A stretch of 64,000 nucleotides of DNA from Haloplanus sp. CK5-1 (GTDB lineage: Archaea > Halobacteriota > Halobacteria > Halobacteriales > Haloferacaceae). This document shows, piece after piece, positions 7,976-17,479 of the stretch. The stretch spans positions 992,001 through 1,056,000 of the forward strand of contig NZ_CP147505.1 of assembly GCF_037201915.1 (NCBI RefSeq), written 5' to 3'. The stretch's first letter is position 1. Each line of letters opens with the position of its first letter. The notes below the pieces were generated by a model, which saw only the letters and a list, made by a program, of their open reading frames with translations, made no database searches and was not told where the DNA came from. The position numbers and the translations under genes were made by a program.

Positions 7976-8287
7976 GTGACCGACGACGTCCGCGCGGCGC
8001 TTCGTGCGCTCGCGACCGACGGGTGTGTCGACGGCGACGGCGGGCCAGCGGCCGTCGTCGACGAGGCCGAGACGGCTTGTGGCGACGCCCGCGACGCCGC
8101 GGCCTTCCTCGTGGACGGCGGCCTCGACCGACTGCGCGCGGCGGTCGACCGTGCTGACTCGGAGACGGCGCGTCGAGGACGGCGCACGCTCGACGACCTC
8201 CGTCGGTTTCGGCTGGCCGTCGCGGACCACTTTCGCTCCGGTCGCGGAACGGTTTTGAGTCCCGGCGAGAAACGATCGGAGCGATGA
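7976..8287 (+). CDS. Conserved small protein upstream of mre11, unknown function
   Basis: A 103-residue, mostly helical, Arg/Asp-rich protein. The GTG start at 7976 is the first reasonable in-frame start after the preceding gene; upstream in-frame sequence overlaps that gene. Its stop shares ATGA with the mre11 ATG, so the two are probably translationally coupled and cotranscribed with rad50. Helices such as RTLDDLRRFRLAVADHFRSG are visible but no catalytic motif. The fixed position suggests a role tied to the Mre11-Rad50 complex; this rests on context only. Confidence 0.65.
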   Translation: MTDDVRAALRALATDGCVDGDGGPAAVVDEAETACGDARDAAAFLVDGGLDRLRAAVDRADSETARRGRRTLDDLRRFRLAVADHFRSGRGTVLSPGEKRSER

Positions 8288-9564
8288 CTCGGGTGATCCA
8301 CACCGGCGACACCCACGTCGGCTACCGACAGTACCACTCGCCGGACCGCCGGCAGGACTTCCTCGACGCGTTCGAGGCGGTGATCGACGACGCCGTGGAC
8401 GCGGACGTCGACAGCGAGGGGCCGGACGCCCCTCTGGCCAACGGCGGAGCCGTTGACGCGGTGGTCCACGCCGGCGACCTGTTCCACGACCGCCGGCCCG
8501 ACCTCCCCGATCTGCTCGGGGTGCTCTCTGCGCTTCGGGACCTCTCGGCCGCCGGCGTGCCCTTTCTGGCCGTCGTCGGCAACCACGAGGCGACCCGCGG
8601 GAGCCAGTGGCTCGATCTGTTCTCCGACCTCGGTCTGGCGACGCGACTGGACGACACCCCGACCGTCGTCGGCGACACGGCCTTCTACGGTCTCGATCAC
8701 GTCCCCCGGTCCCGGCGCGACGACCTCGACTACGACTTCGTCCCCCACGACGCCGACACCGCCGCCCTCGTCGCCCACGGTCTGTTCACCCCGTTTCCCC
8801 ACGCCGACTGGGATACGGAGACGGTACTCGAGGAGGCGACCGTCGACTTCGACGCCGTGTTGCTCGGCGACAATCACGTCCCCGACCGTGCCGAAATCGA
8901 GGGGACGTGGGTGACCTACTGCGGGTCGACTGAGCGCGCAAGCGCGGACGAACGCGACGCGCGTGGGTACAACCTCGTCGAGTTCGGGCCCGACGCCGGC
9001 GGCGACGCGACCGTCGACATCCGGCGGCGGTCGCTGGATACGCGCCCGTTCGTCTTCGTCGACGTGGAACTCTCCCCCGGCGAGGGCGTCGACCGCGTCC
9101 GCGAACAGGTCCGTCAACACGACCTCTCGGAGGCGGTGGTCGTGGTGACCATCACCGGCGACGGCGACCCCGTCGCCCCAGCGACCGTCGAGGAGGCCGC
9201 GGTCGAGGACGGTGCGCTGATCGCGCGCGTCACCGACCACCGGGCGGTCGGCGGCGACGCGACGGCCGCCGCCCCCGACGTGGACTTCGCCGACCCGGAC
9301 GCCGCCGTCCGGGAACGACTCCGCGGGATGGAACTCTCCTCGCTCGGTCGTCGCCTCGACGAGACGGTCCGCGACGACGCGGTGGCCGACTCGAACGTCC
9401 GCGACCGGGTCGCCGAGTTCGTCGCCGACGCCGACCCGGTGGCGGTGGTCAACGACGAAGTCGACGAGGCCGACGGTGACTCGTCCAGTGATGCGGACGA
9501 CGAGACACCGGACGCCAACGCGGACGACCCCGAGGACCAGGTGTCGATGGAGGACTTCCTGTGA
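8284..9564 (+). CDS. mre11: DNA double-strand break repair nuclease Mre11
   Basis: A 426-residue metallophosphoesterase that, with Rad50, tethers and resects broken DNA ends. The phosphodiesterase motifs are in order: HTGDTHVG (D9, H11), AGDLFHD (D65, H68), VVGNHEA (N100, H101), AHGLFTPF and LLGDNHVPD, with a capping domain after about residue 270. The C-terminal tail (from about 385) is strongly acidic and ends [10 protein letters not shown], a likely Rad50-contacting or disordered region. ATGA overlap upstream and GTGA overlap with rad50 downstream indicate one coupled operon. Confidence 0.96.
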   Translation: MTRVIHTGDTHVGYRQYHSPDRRQDFLDAFEAVIDDAVDADVDSEGPDAPLANGGAVDAVVHAGDLFHDRRPDLPDLLGVLSALRDLSAAGVPFLAVVGNHEATRGSQWLDLFSDLGLATRLDDTPTVVGDTAFYGLDHVPRSRRDDLDYDFVPHDADTAALVAHGLFTPFPHADWDTETVLEEATVDFDAVLLGDNHVPDRAEIEGTWVTYCGSTERASADERDARGYNLVEFGPDAGGDATVDIRRRSLDTRPFVFVDVELSPGEGVDRVREQVRQHDLSEAVVVVTITGDGDPVAPATVEEAAVEDGALIARVTDHRAVGGDATAAAPDVDFADPDAAVRERLRGMELSSLGRRLDETVRDDAVADSNVRDRVAEFVADADPVAVVNDEVDEADGDSSSDADDETPDANADDPEDQVSMEDFL

Positions 9565-12227
9565 AGTTCGATCGGATCCGGCTGCGGAACTTCCGGCCGT
9601 ACGCCGACGCGGACCTCGATCTACGGGACGGCGTGACCGTGATCCACGGCCTCAACGGGAGCGGGAAGTCGTCGCTCTTGGAGGCGTGCTTCTTCGCGCT
9701 GTACGGGTCGACGGCGCTCGATGGCACCCTCGACGAAGTTATCTCCAACGGCGAGGAGGAGGCCGAAATCGACCTGTGGTTCACCCACGCGGACGGCGAC
9801 TACCACGTCCACCGCCGCCTCCGGACGTCCGGCGACCGGACGACGACCGCCGACTGCGTCCTCGAGGGACCTGACGTGGCGGTCGAGGGCGCGCGCGACG
9901 TGCGGGCGTTCGTCGCCGACCTCCTCCGGATGGACGCCGAGGCGTTCGTCAACTGCGCGTACGTCCGACAGGGAGAGGTGAACCAACTCATCAACGCCTC
10001 GCCCGAGCAGCGACAGGACGTGATCGACGACCTCCTGCAGTTGGGGCGGCTGGAGGAGTACCGCGAACGCGCCGCAGACGCCCGCCTCGGCGTCGAGGAC
10101 GTCCGCTCGGAGAAGCGGGGCGAACTCCGGAAGGTGGAGTCACAGATCGAGGCCAGAGAGGAGAAGGGTCTCTACGCGGCGCTCGACGAACTGGAGGGCC
10201 ACCTCGCGGACGTCGACGAGCGGATCGAACACTACGAGCGCCAGCGGCAGAAGGCCGAGCGGACGAAAACCGAGGCCGAGGCGGTCCTCGAGGAGTACGA
10301 GGCAAAGCGGGCGGACCTCGACGCCGTCGAGGACGACATCGCGGAGTTGGAGACGACGATCCGGGAGGCCGAGAGCGAGCGCGAGGACCACCGCGAGGCG
10401 GTCCGCGAGGTGCGCGAGCGGATCGTGGAGTTGGAGACCGAACTCGAGACGCGTCTCGACGCGACGGAGTTGGACGAGGCGACCAGCGACGCCGTCGAGG
10501 CGCGTCGGGAGGAACTGGCCGAACGCGAGGAAGAGGTCCGGGACGCCCAGTCCGAGGCGAACGCGTCGGCGACGGCCCTGCGAAACCAGGCGGAGAACCT
10601 GGCGGCGAAGGCCGACGACCTGGCCGACCGCGCCGACGAAGCCGACGCGCGGGCTGTGGACCGTCGCGAGGCGGCGACGGAGCGCGAGGACGCCGCGGCG
10701 GAGCGGGAAGCCATCGTCGAGAACCTCGACGCGGAGGCGGCGGACCTCGAAGGCGAGTTCGACGACGCCCCCGTCGACCGCGGCGAGGCGGCTGACCGAC
10801 GGGACGAGTTGCGCGAGCGCCGTGGCGAGACCCGCGAACGGGTCGCGGAGCTTGAAGCCACGCTGTCGTCGGCCCGCGACCGGGTCGACGAGGCCGAGGA
10901 CCTGCTCGACGCCGGCAAGTGCCCCGAGTGTGGACAGCCAGTCGAGGACTCCCCACACGCCGACCGGATCGAGGAGTACCGCGAGCGGGTCGACGGCGTG
11001 GAGTCCGACTTGGCCGACACCCGCGAGCGGGCGGCCGACCTCGACGACCGGATCGAAGCGCTCGACGCCCTCGTCGAGGCCGAGGACCGATTAGCCGACA
11101 TCGACGCCGAGCGCGACCGCCTCGAGGAACTGGCGGCGGCGGACCGTGAAGCGGCCGCCGACTTCCGTGACGACGCCGAGGAGGCCGGCACGGAGGCCGC
11201 CGACCTCCGTGAGCGGGCGGCGGAGACTCGTGAGGTCGCCGCCGAGAAGCGTGCGGAGGCGGCCGACGCCGAGGAGCGTGTCGAGGACCTGACAGCGGAG
11301 CTCGACGCAATCGAGGACCGTCGGGACCGCCTCGATGCGATCGAAGAGCGACTCGACCGGATCGACGACTGCGAGGCGACGATCGAGCGCCGCAGCGAGA
11401 GCGCCGAACGGATCGCGGAGACGAACGAGGAGCGTCGCGACCGACTCGCCGAACTGCGGGAGCGCCGCGACGACCTCCGCGAGGCGGTCGACGACGACGC
11501 GGTCGAGGCAGCCCGCACGAACAAGGAGAACGCCGCGTCGTACCTCGAAGACGTCGGCGAGAAACTCGACGAACTGTCCGACCGGCGCGACGAACTGCAG
11601 GCGAAGACCGGGGGTGTGCGAAGCGAGATCGACGCGCTCGAGAGGCTTCGGGACGAACGCGACGAGTTGGCCGACCGCGTCGCCGCCCTCGACGACCTCC
11701 ACGAGGAGTGTTCGCAGTTGGAGGCCACTTACGGCGACCTACGGGCGGAACTGCGCCAGCGCAACGTCGAAACCCTCGAACGTCTACTGAACGAGACGTT
11801 CGACCTGATCTACGGCAACGACGCCTACGCCCACCTCCGGCTGGACGGCGACTACGAACTCTCGGTCGTCCAGAAGGACGGCAGCGAACTCGACCCTGCA
11901 CAGCTCTCGGGCGGCGAGCGCGCCCTGTTCAACCTCAGCCTTCGGTGTGCGATCTACCGTCTGCTGGCCGAGGGAATCGACGGTGCGGCCCCGATGCCGC
12001 CGCTCATCCTCGACGAACCCACCGTCTTCCTCGATGCCGGCCACGTCTCCCGACTGGTCGACCTCGTCGAGGAGATGCGCGACTTGGGTGTGGCACAGAT
12101 CGTCATCGTCAGCCACGACGAGAAACTCGTCGGCGCGGCCGACGACCTCGTCCGTGTCGAGAAGGACCCGCGGACGAACCGCTCGACGGTGTCCCGGTCC
12201 CGGCCGGCGACCGTCGCCGAGGAGTGA
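9561..12227 (+). CDS. rad50: DNA double-strand break repair ATPase Rad50
   Basis: An 888-residue SMC-like ATPase. Walker A (GLNGSGKSS, about 30-38) and a Q-loop region open the protein. Two long coiled-coil arms flank the zinc hook CPECGQ (Cys454, Cys457), through which two Rad50 molecules dimerise. The signature motif [10 protein letters not shown] is at 782-791 and Walker [13 protein letters not shown] at 814-825, followed by the H-loop [10 protein letters not shown]. The GTG start overlaps the mre11 stop (GTGA), so Mre11 and Rad50 are coupled. Its stop codon directly abuts the stop of the convergent downstream gene with no intergenic base. Confidence 0.97.
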   Translation: MKFDRIRLRNFRPYADADLDLRDGVTVIHGLNGSGKSSLLEACFFALYGSTALDGTLDEVISNGEEEAEIDLWFTHADGDYHVHRRLRTSGDRTTTADCVLEGPDVAVEGARDVRAFVADLLRMDAEAFVNCAYVRQGEVNQLINASPEQRQDVIDDLLQLGRLEEYRERAADARLGVEDVRSEKRGELRKVESQIEAREEKGLYAALDELEGHLADVDERIEHYERQRQKAERTKTEAEAVLEEYEAKRADLDAVEDDIAELETTIREAESEREDHREAVREVRERIVELETELETRLDATELDEATSDAVEARREELAEREEEVRDAQSEANASATALRNQAENLAAKADDLADRADEADARAVDRREAATEREDAAAEREAIVENLDAEAADLEGEFDDAPVDRGEAADRRDELRERRGETRERVAELEATLSSARDRVDEAEDLLDAGKCPECGQPVEDSPHADRIEEYRERVDGVESDLADTRERAADLDDRIEALDALVEAEDRLADIDAERDRLEELAAADREAAADFRDDAEEAGTEAADLRERAAETREVAAEKRAEAADAEERVEDLTAELDAIEDRRDRLDAIEERLDRIDDCEATIERRSESAERIAETNEERRDRLAELRERRDDLREAVDDDAVEAARTNKENAASYLEDVGEKLDELSDRRDELQAKTGGVRSEIDALERLRDERDELADRVAALDDLHEECSQLEATYGDLRAELRQRNVETLERLLNETFDLIYGNDAYAHLRLDGDYELSVVQKDGSELDPAQLSGGERALFNLSLRCAIYRLLAEGIDGAAPMPPLILDEPTVFLDAGHVSRLVDLVEEMRDLGVAQIVIVSHDEKLVGAADDLVRVEKDPRTNRSTVSRSRPATVAEE

Positions 12228-12650
12228 TCACTCACGCAGCAGCGACACTGCCTCCCGCGTCGTCTCGGTGGCGTCGTAGCCCCGCTCCCCCGCGACGCGC
12301 GCCTCGGCGATCAGCCCGGCGGCCCGACACTCCGCGAGCAGTCCGTGCAGGTCGCTCTCACAGAGGTCGTACGCCTCCAAGAGCGTCCGCACGGCGAGCG
12401 GTCCCCGATCGGCGAGTTCGACCAGCAGGCCGAGTGCCTGTTCGTCGGGGGTCGCGGTGAGGAGCCGTCGAACCGACGCCGGCACCGCACCGGCCGCGGT
12501 CACGAGCGGCGACGCCTCGTCGTCGACGGTCAACGCGTCGTTCGGCAGGTAGCGTTCGCTCCCGGTTTCGGGGTCCCGGACGAGACTCGACTCCGACGAC
12601 TGCTTCACGAGCAGGAACGTCCTCCCATCGTCGTCCCGGACGGTTCGCAT
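12228..12650 (-). CDS. Winged-helix-type conserved haloarchaeal protein (DUF7346-like)
   Basis: A 140-residue protein. The N-terminus (MRTVRDDDGRTFLLVKQSSE) is strand-rich and resembles a small beta domain carrying 'DPETGSERYL'. The C-terminal half is helical with a helix-turn-helix pattern (ALGLLVELADRGPLAVRTLL, ESDLHGLLAECRAAGLI). ATG 12650 is the first plausible start; the frame is open further upstream but only as a shadow of the next gene. It sits immediately downstream of rad50 on the opposite strand. I recall this DUF number only tentatively. Confidence 0.65.
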   Translation of the reverse strand: MRTVRDDDGRTFLLVKQSSESSLVRDPETGSERYLPNDALTVDDEASPLVTAAGAVPASVRRLLTATPDEQALGLLVELADRGPLAVRTLLEAYDLCESDLHGLLAECRAAGLIAEARVAGERGYDATETTREAVSLLRE

Positions 12651-12675
12651 GGTCGACGGGTGGTGTGGGGCGGAG

Positions 12676-13053
12676 TTAGGCGTTCCGCTCGTCGGCCCCG
12701 TCGTCATCGGGACCGGTCGCTTCGCCCTCCTCGCCGTGGCGCGTCTCGAACGCGCGGTAGTGTTGGTAGACGCGGACGCCCGCGACGGCTCCGACGGCAA
12801 CCGCGGCGAGGCCGAGGGTCCACTGGCCGCGGAAGTACACGAGCATGGGTCCGAGGGCGAAGCCGAACACCGCGACGTTCGCCAGTAGAACGCTCCGCCA
12901 GAACGTCTCCATGATCTCGGGGTCGACGTCCGTCTCGTCGGTGTCGGGCGTGGGGATCCGCGGCAGGTCCTGCTCGGGGTCGCCCCAGCGGGACTCCGGG
13001 TCGACTTCGGGGTCCGGTTGCTCGGGTTCGTCCGGCCACGGATCGAGCGGCAC
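12676..13053 (-). CDS. Two-helix haloarchaeal membrane protein
   Basis: A 125-residue protein with a Pro/Asp/Glu-rich N-terminal 55 residues (PDEPEQPDPEVDPESRWGD), then two transmembrane helices (SVLLANVAVFGFALGPMLVYF and LGLAAVAVGAVAGVRVYQHY) and an acidic C-terminal tail. Both ends are probably cytoplasmic. GTG 13053 is chosen because a T-rich box (minus strand cctttttgcc) lies about 27 nt upstream. It lies 25 nt upstream of the DUF7346-like gene and may be cotranscribed with it. Function is unknown. Confidence 0.65.
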   Translation of the reverse strand: MPLDPWPDEPEQPDPEVDPESRWGDPEQDLPRIPTPDTDETDVDPEIMETFWRSVLLANVAVFGFALGPMLVYFRGQWTLGLAAVAVGAVAGVRVYQHYRAFETRHGEEGEATGPDDDGADERNA

Positions 13054-13098
13054 GCTGAGAGCGTGCGAGCGCGGCGGCAAAAGGGTTCGGTTGCGGCC

Positions 13099-13278
13099 TT
13101 ACGCGTACTCGTGGACGGACACCGCCCTCGACGACTCCACCCACGCGAGGGGGTTCTCCGCGTCGTAGAGTACCGTCCCATCCTCGACTTCGTACGCCTC
13201 GACGGTGTCGGTCCCGTCGTGATCCGGACGTCGGTCGTCAGCACTGTCCCACCTGCCTTCGTCGACGTGGTCGGACAT
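13099..13278 (-). CDS. 59-residue DUF7331-like small haloarchaeal protein
   Basis: A 59-residue acidic protein: MSDHVDEGRWDSADDRRPD followed by the conserved segment VEAYEVEDGTVLYDAENPLAWVESSRAVSV. I recognise the 'VEAYEV.DG.VLYD.ENPLAW' pattern from haloarchaeal DUF7331 microproteins. ATG 13278 was chosen over GTG 13305. A TATA-like element (minus strand gacatatacc, near 13308-13316) lies upstream. It is divergent from polB. Role unknown. Confidence 0.7.
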   Translation of the reverse strand: MSDHVDEGRWDSADDRRPDHDGTDTVEAYEVEDGTVLYDAENPLAWVESSRAVSVHEYA

Positions 13279-13385
13279 CGTCACGGAGATTTGGTAGGGA
13301 ATCACATGGTATATGTCTTTTCGTCGTGGCAGACGTTCCGTCCCGAGTGGCTGGGTTTTTACCGGGAAGCCCCGAAGGGGTCGGC

Positions 13386-16300
13386 ATGACTCAGACCGAA
13401 CTCACCGGGTCTTGGGGCACGACGGACGCCGAGAGACCCGACGCTGAGGCGGTCGCCGTCGCCGGTGACGCGGGGCAGTCGGTCGCGGAAGTCGTCGACG
13501 CGGCGGACCTGAAATTTCCGGACCCCGAGGGGACGGTCGACCTCTCGGTCACGCAGGTGGACTACACCGTCGAGGGAGGGGGTGCCGAGGAGTACCCCGT
13601 CGTCCACCTGTTCGGCCGACGGGCGGACGGCACGGCCGAACACGTCCGGGTGCTCGGGTTCGAACCCTACTTCTACGCACCGACGGCGAGTCTCGACGAC
13701 GACGACCTCGACCGCGACGTGATCACGCGCACCGAGACGGGGTACGAGAGCATCCGCGGCGAACCGCTGACGAAGATCTGCACGCGGACGCCCCGCGACG
13801 TGGGGCAGATCCGCGACGAGTTCGACCACTTCGAGGCGGACATCCTCTTTCCCAACCGACTGCTGATCGACAAGGACATCGGCGGCGGCGTTCGGGTCCC
13901 GGTCCGGCGACTGGAGAGTGGTCCGATTCAGGTCCCACACGACGAACTGGCCGCGGTCGGTCCGCCCGAGGCCGACCTCAGGGTGAACACCTTCGACATC
14001 GAGGTCGACGACCGCTCGGGCTTCCCCGAGGAGGGTGAGGAGACGGTCGTCTGTCTCACCAGCCACGACTCCTACCGCGACGAGTACCTCGCGTGGCTCT
14101 ACGAGGCCCCCGACGGCGACGGGGCGGTATCCGATGGCCTCGACTACGACGCCCTGAGCGACGGGATGGACGTCGACGTCCGGTCGTTCCCGACCGAAGC
14201 GGCGATGCTCGATGCCTTCCTCTCCTACGTCGAGGAGACCGACCCCGACGTACTGACGGGGTGGAACTTCGAGGACTTCGACGCTCCGTATCTCATCGAC
14301 CGACTGGAGACCGTCGGCGCGCGCCCGGACGTAGACGCCGATCTGAACCCCGAGCGTCTGTCGCGGATCGACGAGGTGTGGCGGAGTGACTGGGGCGGCC
14401 CCACGGTGAAGGGACGGGTCGTCTTCGACCTCCTGTACGCCTACAAACGCACCCAGTTCACCGAACTGGAGTCGTACCGCCTCGACGCGGTTGGCGAACA
14501 GGAACTCGGCGCGGGCAAGGAACGCTACACCGGCGACATCGGCGACCTGTGGGAGGATGACCCCGAGCGCCTGTTGGAGTACAACCTCCGGGACGTGGAA
14601 CTCTGTGTCGAACTCGACCGCAAGCGCGATATCATCTCTTTCTGGGACGAGGTGCGGACGTTCGTCGGCTGTAAGTTGGAGGACGCCCCTACGCCGGGCG
14701 ACGCCGTGGACGTGTACGTCCTACACAAGGTCCACGGGGACTTCGCCCTCCCCTCGAAGGGGCGGGCCGACGCCGAGGACTACGAGGGCGGCGCGGTGTT
14801 CGACCCCATCACGGGTATCAAGGAGAACGTCAGCGTCCTCGACCTGAAGAGCCTGTACCCCATGTGCATGGTCACCATCAACGCCTCCCCGGAGACGAAA
14901 GTCGACCCCGAGGACTACGACGGCGACACCTACCACGCCCCCAACGGGACCCACTTCCGGAAGGAGCCGGACGGCGTCATCCGGGAGATGGTCGACGAGT
15001 TGCTGGAGGAGCGCGAACAGAAGAAAGCCGAGCGCAACGACCACGCCCCCGACAGTCAGGCCTACGAGCAGTACGACCGGCAGCAGCAAGCTGTCAAGGT
15101 AATCATGAACTGTTTCACGTCCGACACCGACGTGTTGACGCCCGACGGTGTCAGAAATATCCGGGACCTCGCGGTCGGCGACGACGTGTACTCGATCGAC
15201 CCCGAAGCGATGAGTCTGGAGGTGAAACCGGTAACCGAGACCCACGCGTATCCGGACTACCGCGGCGATCTCGTCGACATCGAGACGAGTAAGATCGACT
15301 TCAGCGTCACGCCCAACCATCGGATGCTCGTCCGGAAGGACGACACCAACGGTGTCTCGTGGGACGACTTCCGGTTCGTCGAGGCCGGCGACCTGACCGA
15401 GTCGTCACACTACGAACTGCCACACGGCTGGGACGCCCCCGACGGTGAACGAGTTGACACCGTCGATCTGACCGAACTCCTCGACGGCGACTACGAGGTG
15501 TGGGCGAACAACGAGGTTCACGGACACACGCTCGCTGCCGAATTCGGCTGGTATCCGGACAAGATGGAAAAACAGGGCAGCGACGGGACGGGATACGTCC
15601 TCTCGGCCGCGCAGTTCGACGACCACCGAGAGTATCTGGACGACCACTGCTCCGAGTTCTACGTCCACGCCGAGCGTGGTCGGAAGTGGATACCCCGATT
15701 CTACGACGGCGACGACTTCCTCGAACTGTTGGCGTGGTACACCACCGAAGGATCGGTGTACACGTCCGAAGACAAACAGTTCGACGACGCGTTCCGCGGG
15801 TCGGCCACGACGGTGAACATCGCACAGGACGTCGTCGCCGACGGCGGTGACGTGGACGAGCACACCGCAATCGGCGAACTCCTCGATCGGATGGGGTTCG
15901 ACCACTACGCCGACGAGCGAGGATACCAGTTCACCTCCCGACTTCTCGGGCGATGGCTCGAAGAAGCGTGTGGCGAGAACAGTTTCGAGAAGCGGATTCC
16001 GGAGTTCGTGTTCGAGGCGAGCGCAGAACAAAAAGAGCGATTCCTCGACACGCTGATCGCCGGCGACGGCGACCGGCAGGTGAACAGTTGGCGGTACTCC
16101 ACGGCGAGCGAACGACTACGTGACGACGTGCTCCGCCTGTGTGCTCACCTCGGCCTGACCGCGAACTACAACCGCGATGGCGACACGTGGCGCATCTACT
16201 GCACCGAGAACGCCACGAACAGTTTCCGGATGCACCGCTCGGGCGGTCGAAGCACCGCCGCCGACGGCGCGTACTGTGTCACCGTCGCGGACAACAACAC

Positions 16301-17375
16301 GCTCCTCGCGGGTCGGAACGGTACATTCCAGTTCGTCGGCAACTCTCTGTACGGCGTTCTGGGATGGGACCGGTTCCGTCTCTACGACCGGGAGATGGGC
16401 GCGGCCGTCACCGCCACCGGCCGCGACGTCATCGAACACACCCAGTCCGCCGCCAACGACGTGGGGTACGAGGTGGCTTACGGCGACACCGATTCAGTCA
16501 TGTTAGAAATCGGAGAGGGAACCGTCGCCGACGAGGTCCCCGACGAGGTACGGGAGGCCCACCCCGACGCCGACGAGGCGGACCTCCGGCGCATCGCCGG
16601 GGCCATCGAGACGGGCTACGAACTCGAGGAGAGCATCAACGACTCCTACGACGCCTTCGCCCGCGAGGAGTTGAACGCCCACGAACACCGCTTCCAGATC
16701 GAGTTCGAGAAGCTCTACCGGCGGTTCTTCCAGGCGGGCAAGAAGAAGCGCTACGCCGGCCACATCGTCTGGAAGGAGGGAAAACACGTCGACGACATCG
16801 ACATCACGGGCTTCGAGTACAAGCGCTCTGACATCGCGCCGATCACCAAGGAGGTTCAGCGACGGGTCATCGAGATGATCGTCACCGGCGACGACGTCGA
16901 CGACATCGAGGAGTACGTCCACGACGTGATCGCCGACTTCGAGGCAGGGAACGTCGATTTAGACGACGTGGGTATCCCCGGCGGGATCGGCAAGCGACTC
17001 ACGGCCTACGACACAGACACGGCACAGGTCCGGGGCGCGAAGTATTCCAACCACCTCCTCGGGACGAACTTCCAGCGGGGGAGCAAGCCAAAGCGCCTCT
17101 ACCTGAAGAAGGTCCATCCCGAATTCTTCCGGCGATTGGAGGCCGAGGAGGAGTTCGATCCACAGACCGACGACCTCTACGCGTCGTTCAAGCGCGACCC
17201 CGACGTGATCTGTTTCGAGTACGCCGACCAGATCCCCGAGGCGTTCGAGATCGACTGGGACAAGATGCTGGAGAAGACGCTCAAGGGACCGATCGAGCGG
17301 ATCATCGAGGCACTCGGCCTCTCGTGGGACGAGGTGAAAAGCGGCCAGCGACAGACCGGACTCGGCCAATTCTGA
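13386..17375 (+). CDS. polB: Family-B DNA-directed DNA polymerase with an intein
   Basis: A 1329-residue precursor; about 918 residues remain after intein removal, normal for haloarchaeal PolB. It is the replicative family-B polymerase with 3'-5' proofreading. Exo I is NTFDIEVD (D204, E206), Exo II GWNFEDFDAPYL, Exo III YNLRDVELC. Polymerase motif A is DLKSLYPMCM (D486). Motif B is KVIMN (K571-N575) and continues as SLYG only after the intein. Motif C is YGDTDS (D1034, D1036). ATG 13386 is used because tgggtttttacc lies about 26 nt upstream. The acidic Glu-rich residues after motif C are typical of halophiles. It is divergent from a small DUF7331-like gene and followed by a terminator-like hairpin. 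Confidence 0.97.
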   Translation: MTQTELTGSWGTTDAERPDAEAVAVAGDAGQSVAEVVDAADLKFPDPEGTVDLSVTQVDYTVEGGGAEEYPVVHLFGRRADGTAEHVRVLGFEPYFYAPTASLDDDDLDRDVITRTETGYESIRGEPLTKICTRTPRDVGQIRDEFDHFEADILFPNRLLIDKDIGGGVRVPVRRLESGPIQVPHDELAAVGPPEADLRVNTFDIEVDDRSGFPEEGEETVVCLTSHDSYRDEYLAWLYEAPDGDGAVSDGLDYDALSDGMDVDVRSFPTEAAMLDAFLSYVEETDPDVLTGWNFEDFDAPYLIDRLETVGARPDVDADLNPERLSRIDEVWRSDWGGPTVKGRVVFDLLYAYKRTQFTELESYRLDAVGEQELGAGKERYTGDIGDLWEDDPERLLEYNLRDVELCVELDRKRDIISFWDEVRTFVGCKLEDAPTPGDAVDVYVLHKVHGDFALPSKGRADAEDYEGGAVFDPITGIKENVSVLDLKSLYPMCMVTINASPETKVDPEDYDGDTYHAPNGTHFRKEPDGVIREMVDELLEEREQKKAERNDHAPDSQAYEQYDRQQQAVKVIMNCFTSDTDVLTPDGVRNIRDLAVGDDVYSIDPEAMSLEVKPVTETHAYPDYRGDLVDIETSKIDFSVTPNHRMLVRKDDTNGVSWDDFRFVEAGDLTESSHYELPHGWDAPDGERVDTVDLTELLDGDYEVWANNEVHGHTLAAEFGWYPDKMEKQGSDGTGYVLSAAQFDDHREYLDDHCSEFYVHAERGRKWIPRFYDGDDFLELLAWYTTEGSVYTSEDKQFDDAFRGSATTVNIAQDVVADGGDVDEHTAIGELLDRMGFDHYADERGYQFTSRLLGRWLEEACGENSFEKRIPEFVFEASAEQKERFLDTLIAGDGDRQVNSWRYSTASERLRDDVLRLCAHLGLTANYNRDGDTWRIYCTENATNSFRMHRSGGRSTAADGAYCVTVADNNTLLAGRNGTFQFVGNSLYGVLGWDRFRLYDREMGAAVTATGRDVIEHTQSAANDVGYEVAYGDTDSVMLEIGEGTVADEVPDEVREAHPDADEADLRRIAGAIETGYELEESINDSYDAFAREELNAHEHRFQIEFEKLYRRFFQAGKKKRYAGHIVWKEGKHVDDIDITGFEYKRSDIAPITKEVQRRVIEMIVTGDDVDDIEEYVHDVIADFEAGNVDLDDVGIPGGIGKRLTAYDTDTAQVRGAKYSNHLLGTNFQRGSKPKRLYLKKVHPEFFRRLEAEEEFDPQTDDLYASFKRDPDVICFEYADQIPEAFEIDWDKMLEKTLKGPIERIIEALGLSWDEVKSGQRQTGLGQF
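15111..16343 (+). mobile_element. Intein with LAGLIDADG homing-endonuclease domain inside polB
   Basis: A 411-residue in-frame insertion between N575 and the SLYG of polymerase motif B, an active-site location typical of inteins. Splicing block A starts with the nucleophile Cys576 (CFTSDTDVLTPDG). Block B is VTPNHRMLV with the T-x-x-H motif. The two LAGLIDADG motifs appear as LLAWYTTEGS (about residues 781-789) and DTLIAGDGD (about 888-896). The end region reads NNTLLAGRNGTFQFVGN and is followed by +1 Ser. The last residue is Asn as required, but the penultimate residue is Gly rather than the usual His. Boundaries are inferred from restoring KVIMN-SLYG. Confidence 0.93.
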
Positions 17376-17391
17376 GCCGGCTCTTCCGGCT
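17375..17391 (+). terminator. Hairpin at the polB stop codon
   Basis: AGCCGG-CTCTT-CCGGCT forms a perfect 6-bp stem with a 5-nt loop, starting on the last base of the polB stop codon. It is followed by AT-rich sequence and a short T run (ccttttcg) around 17402-17409. Position and shape fit a transcription terminator or a 3'-end stabilising hairpin. Archaeal terminators usually depend mainly on the T run, so the hairpin's role is uncertain. Confidence 0.45.
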
Positions 17392-17479
17392 GTGAAAATA
17401 TTCCTTTTCGATACGGAAACTCGAAGGGGGAGAATGCGTAAGCATTATGCGTGTTACACTCCACCCGTACCATAGGGAA

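Noticed and set aside
9991-11901. 636-codon minus-strand frame inside rad50
   Set aside because: Arg/Pro-rich shadow of the Rad50 coiled-coil region.
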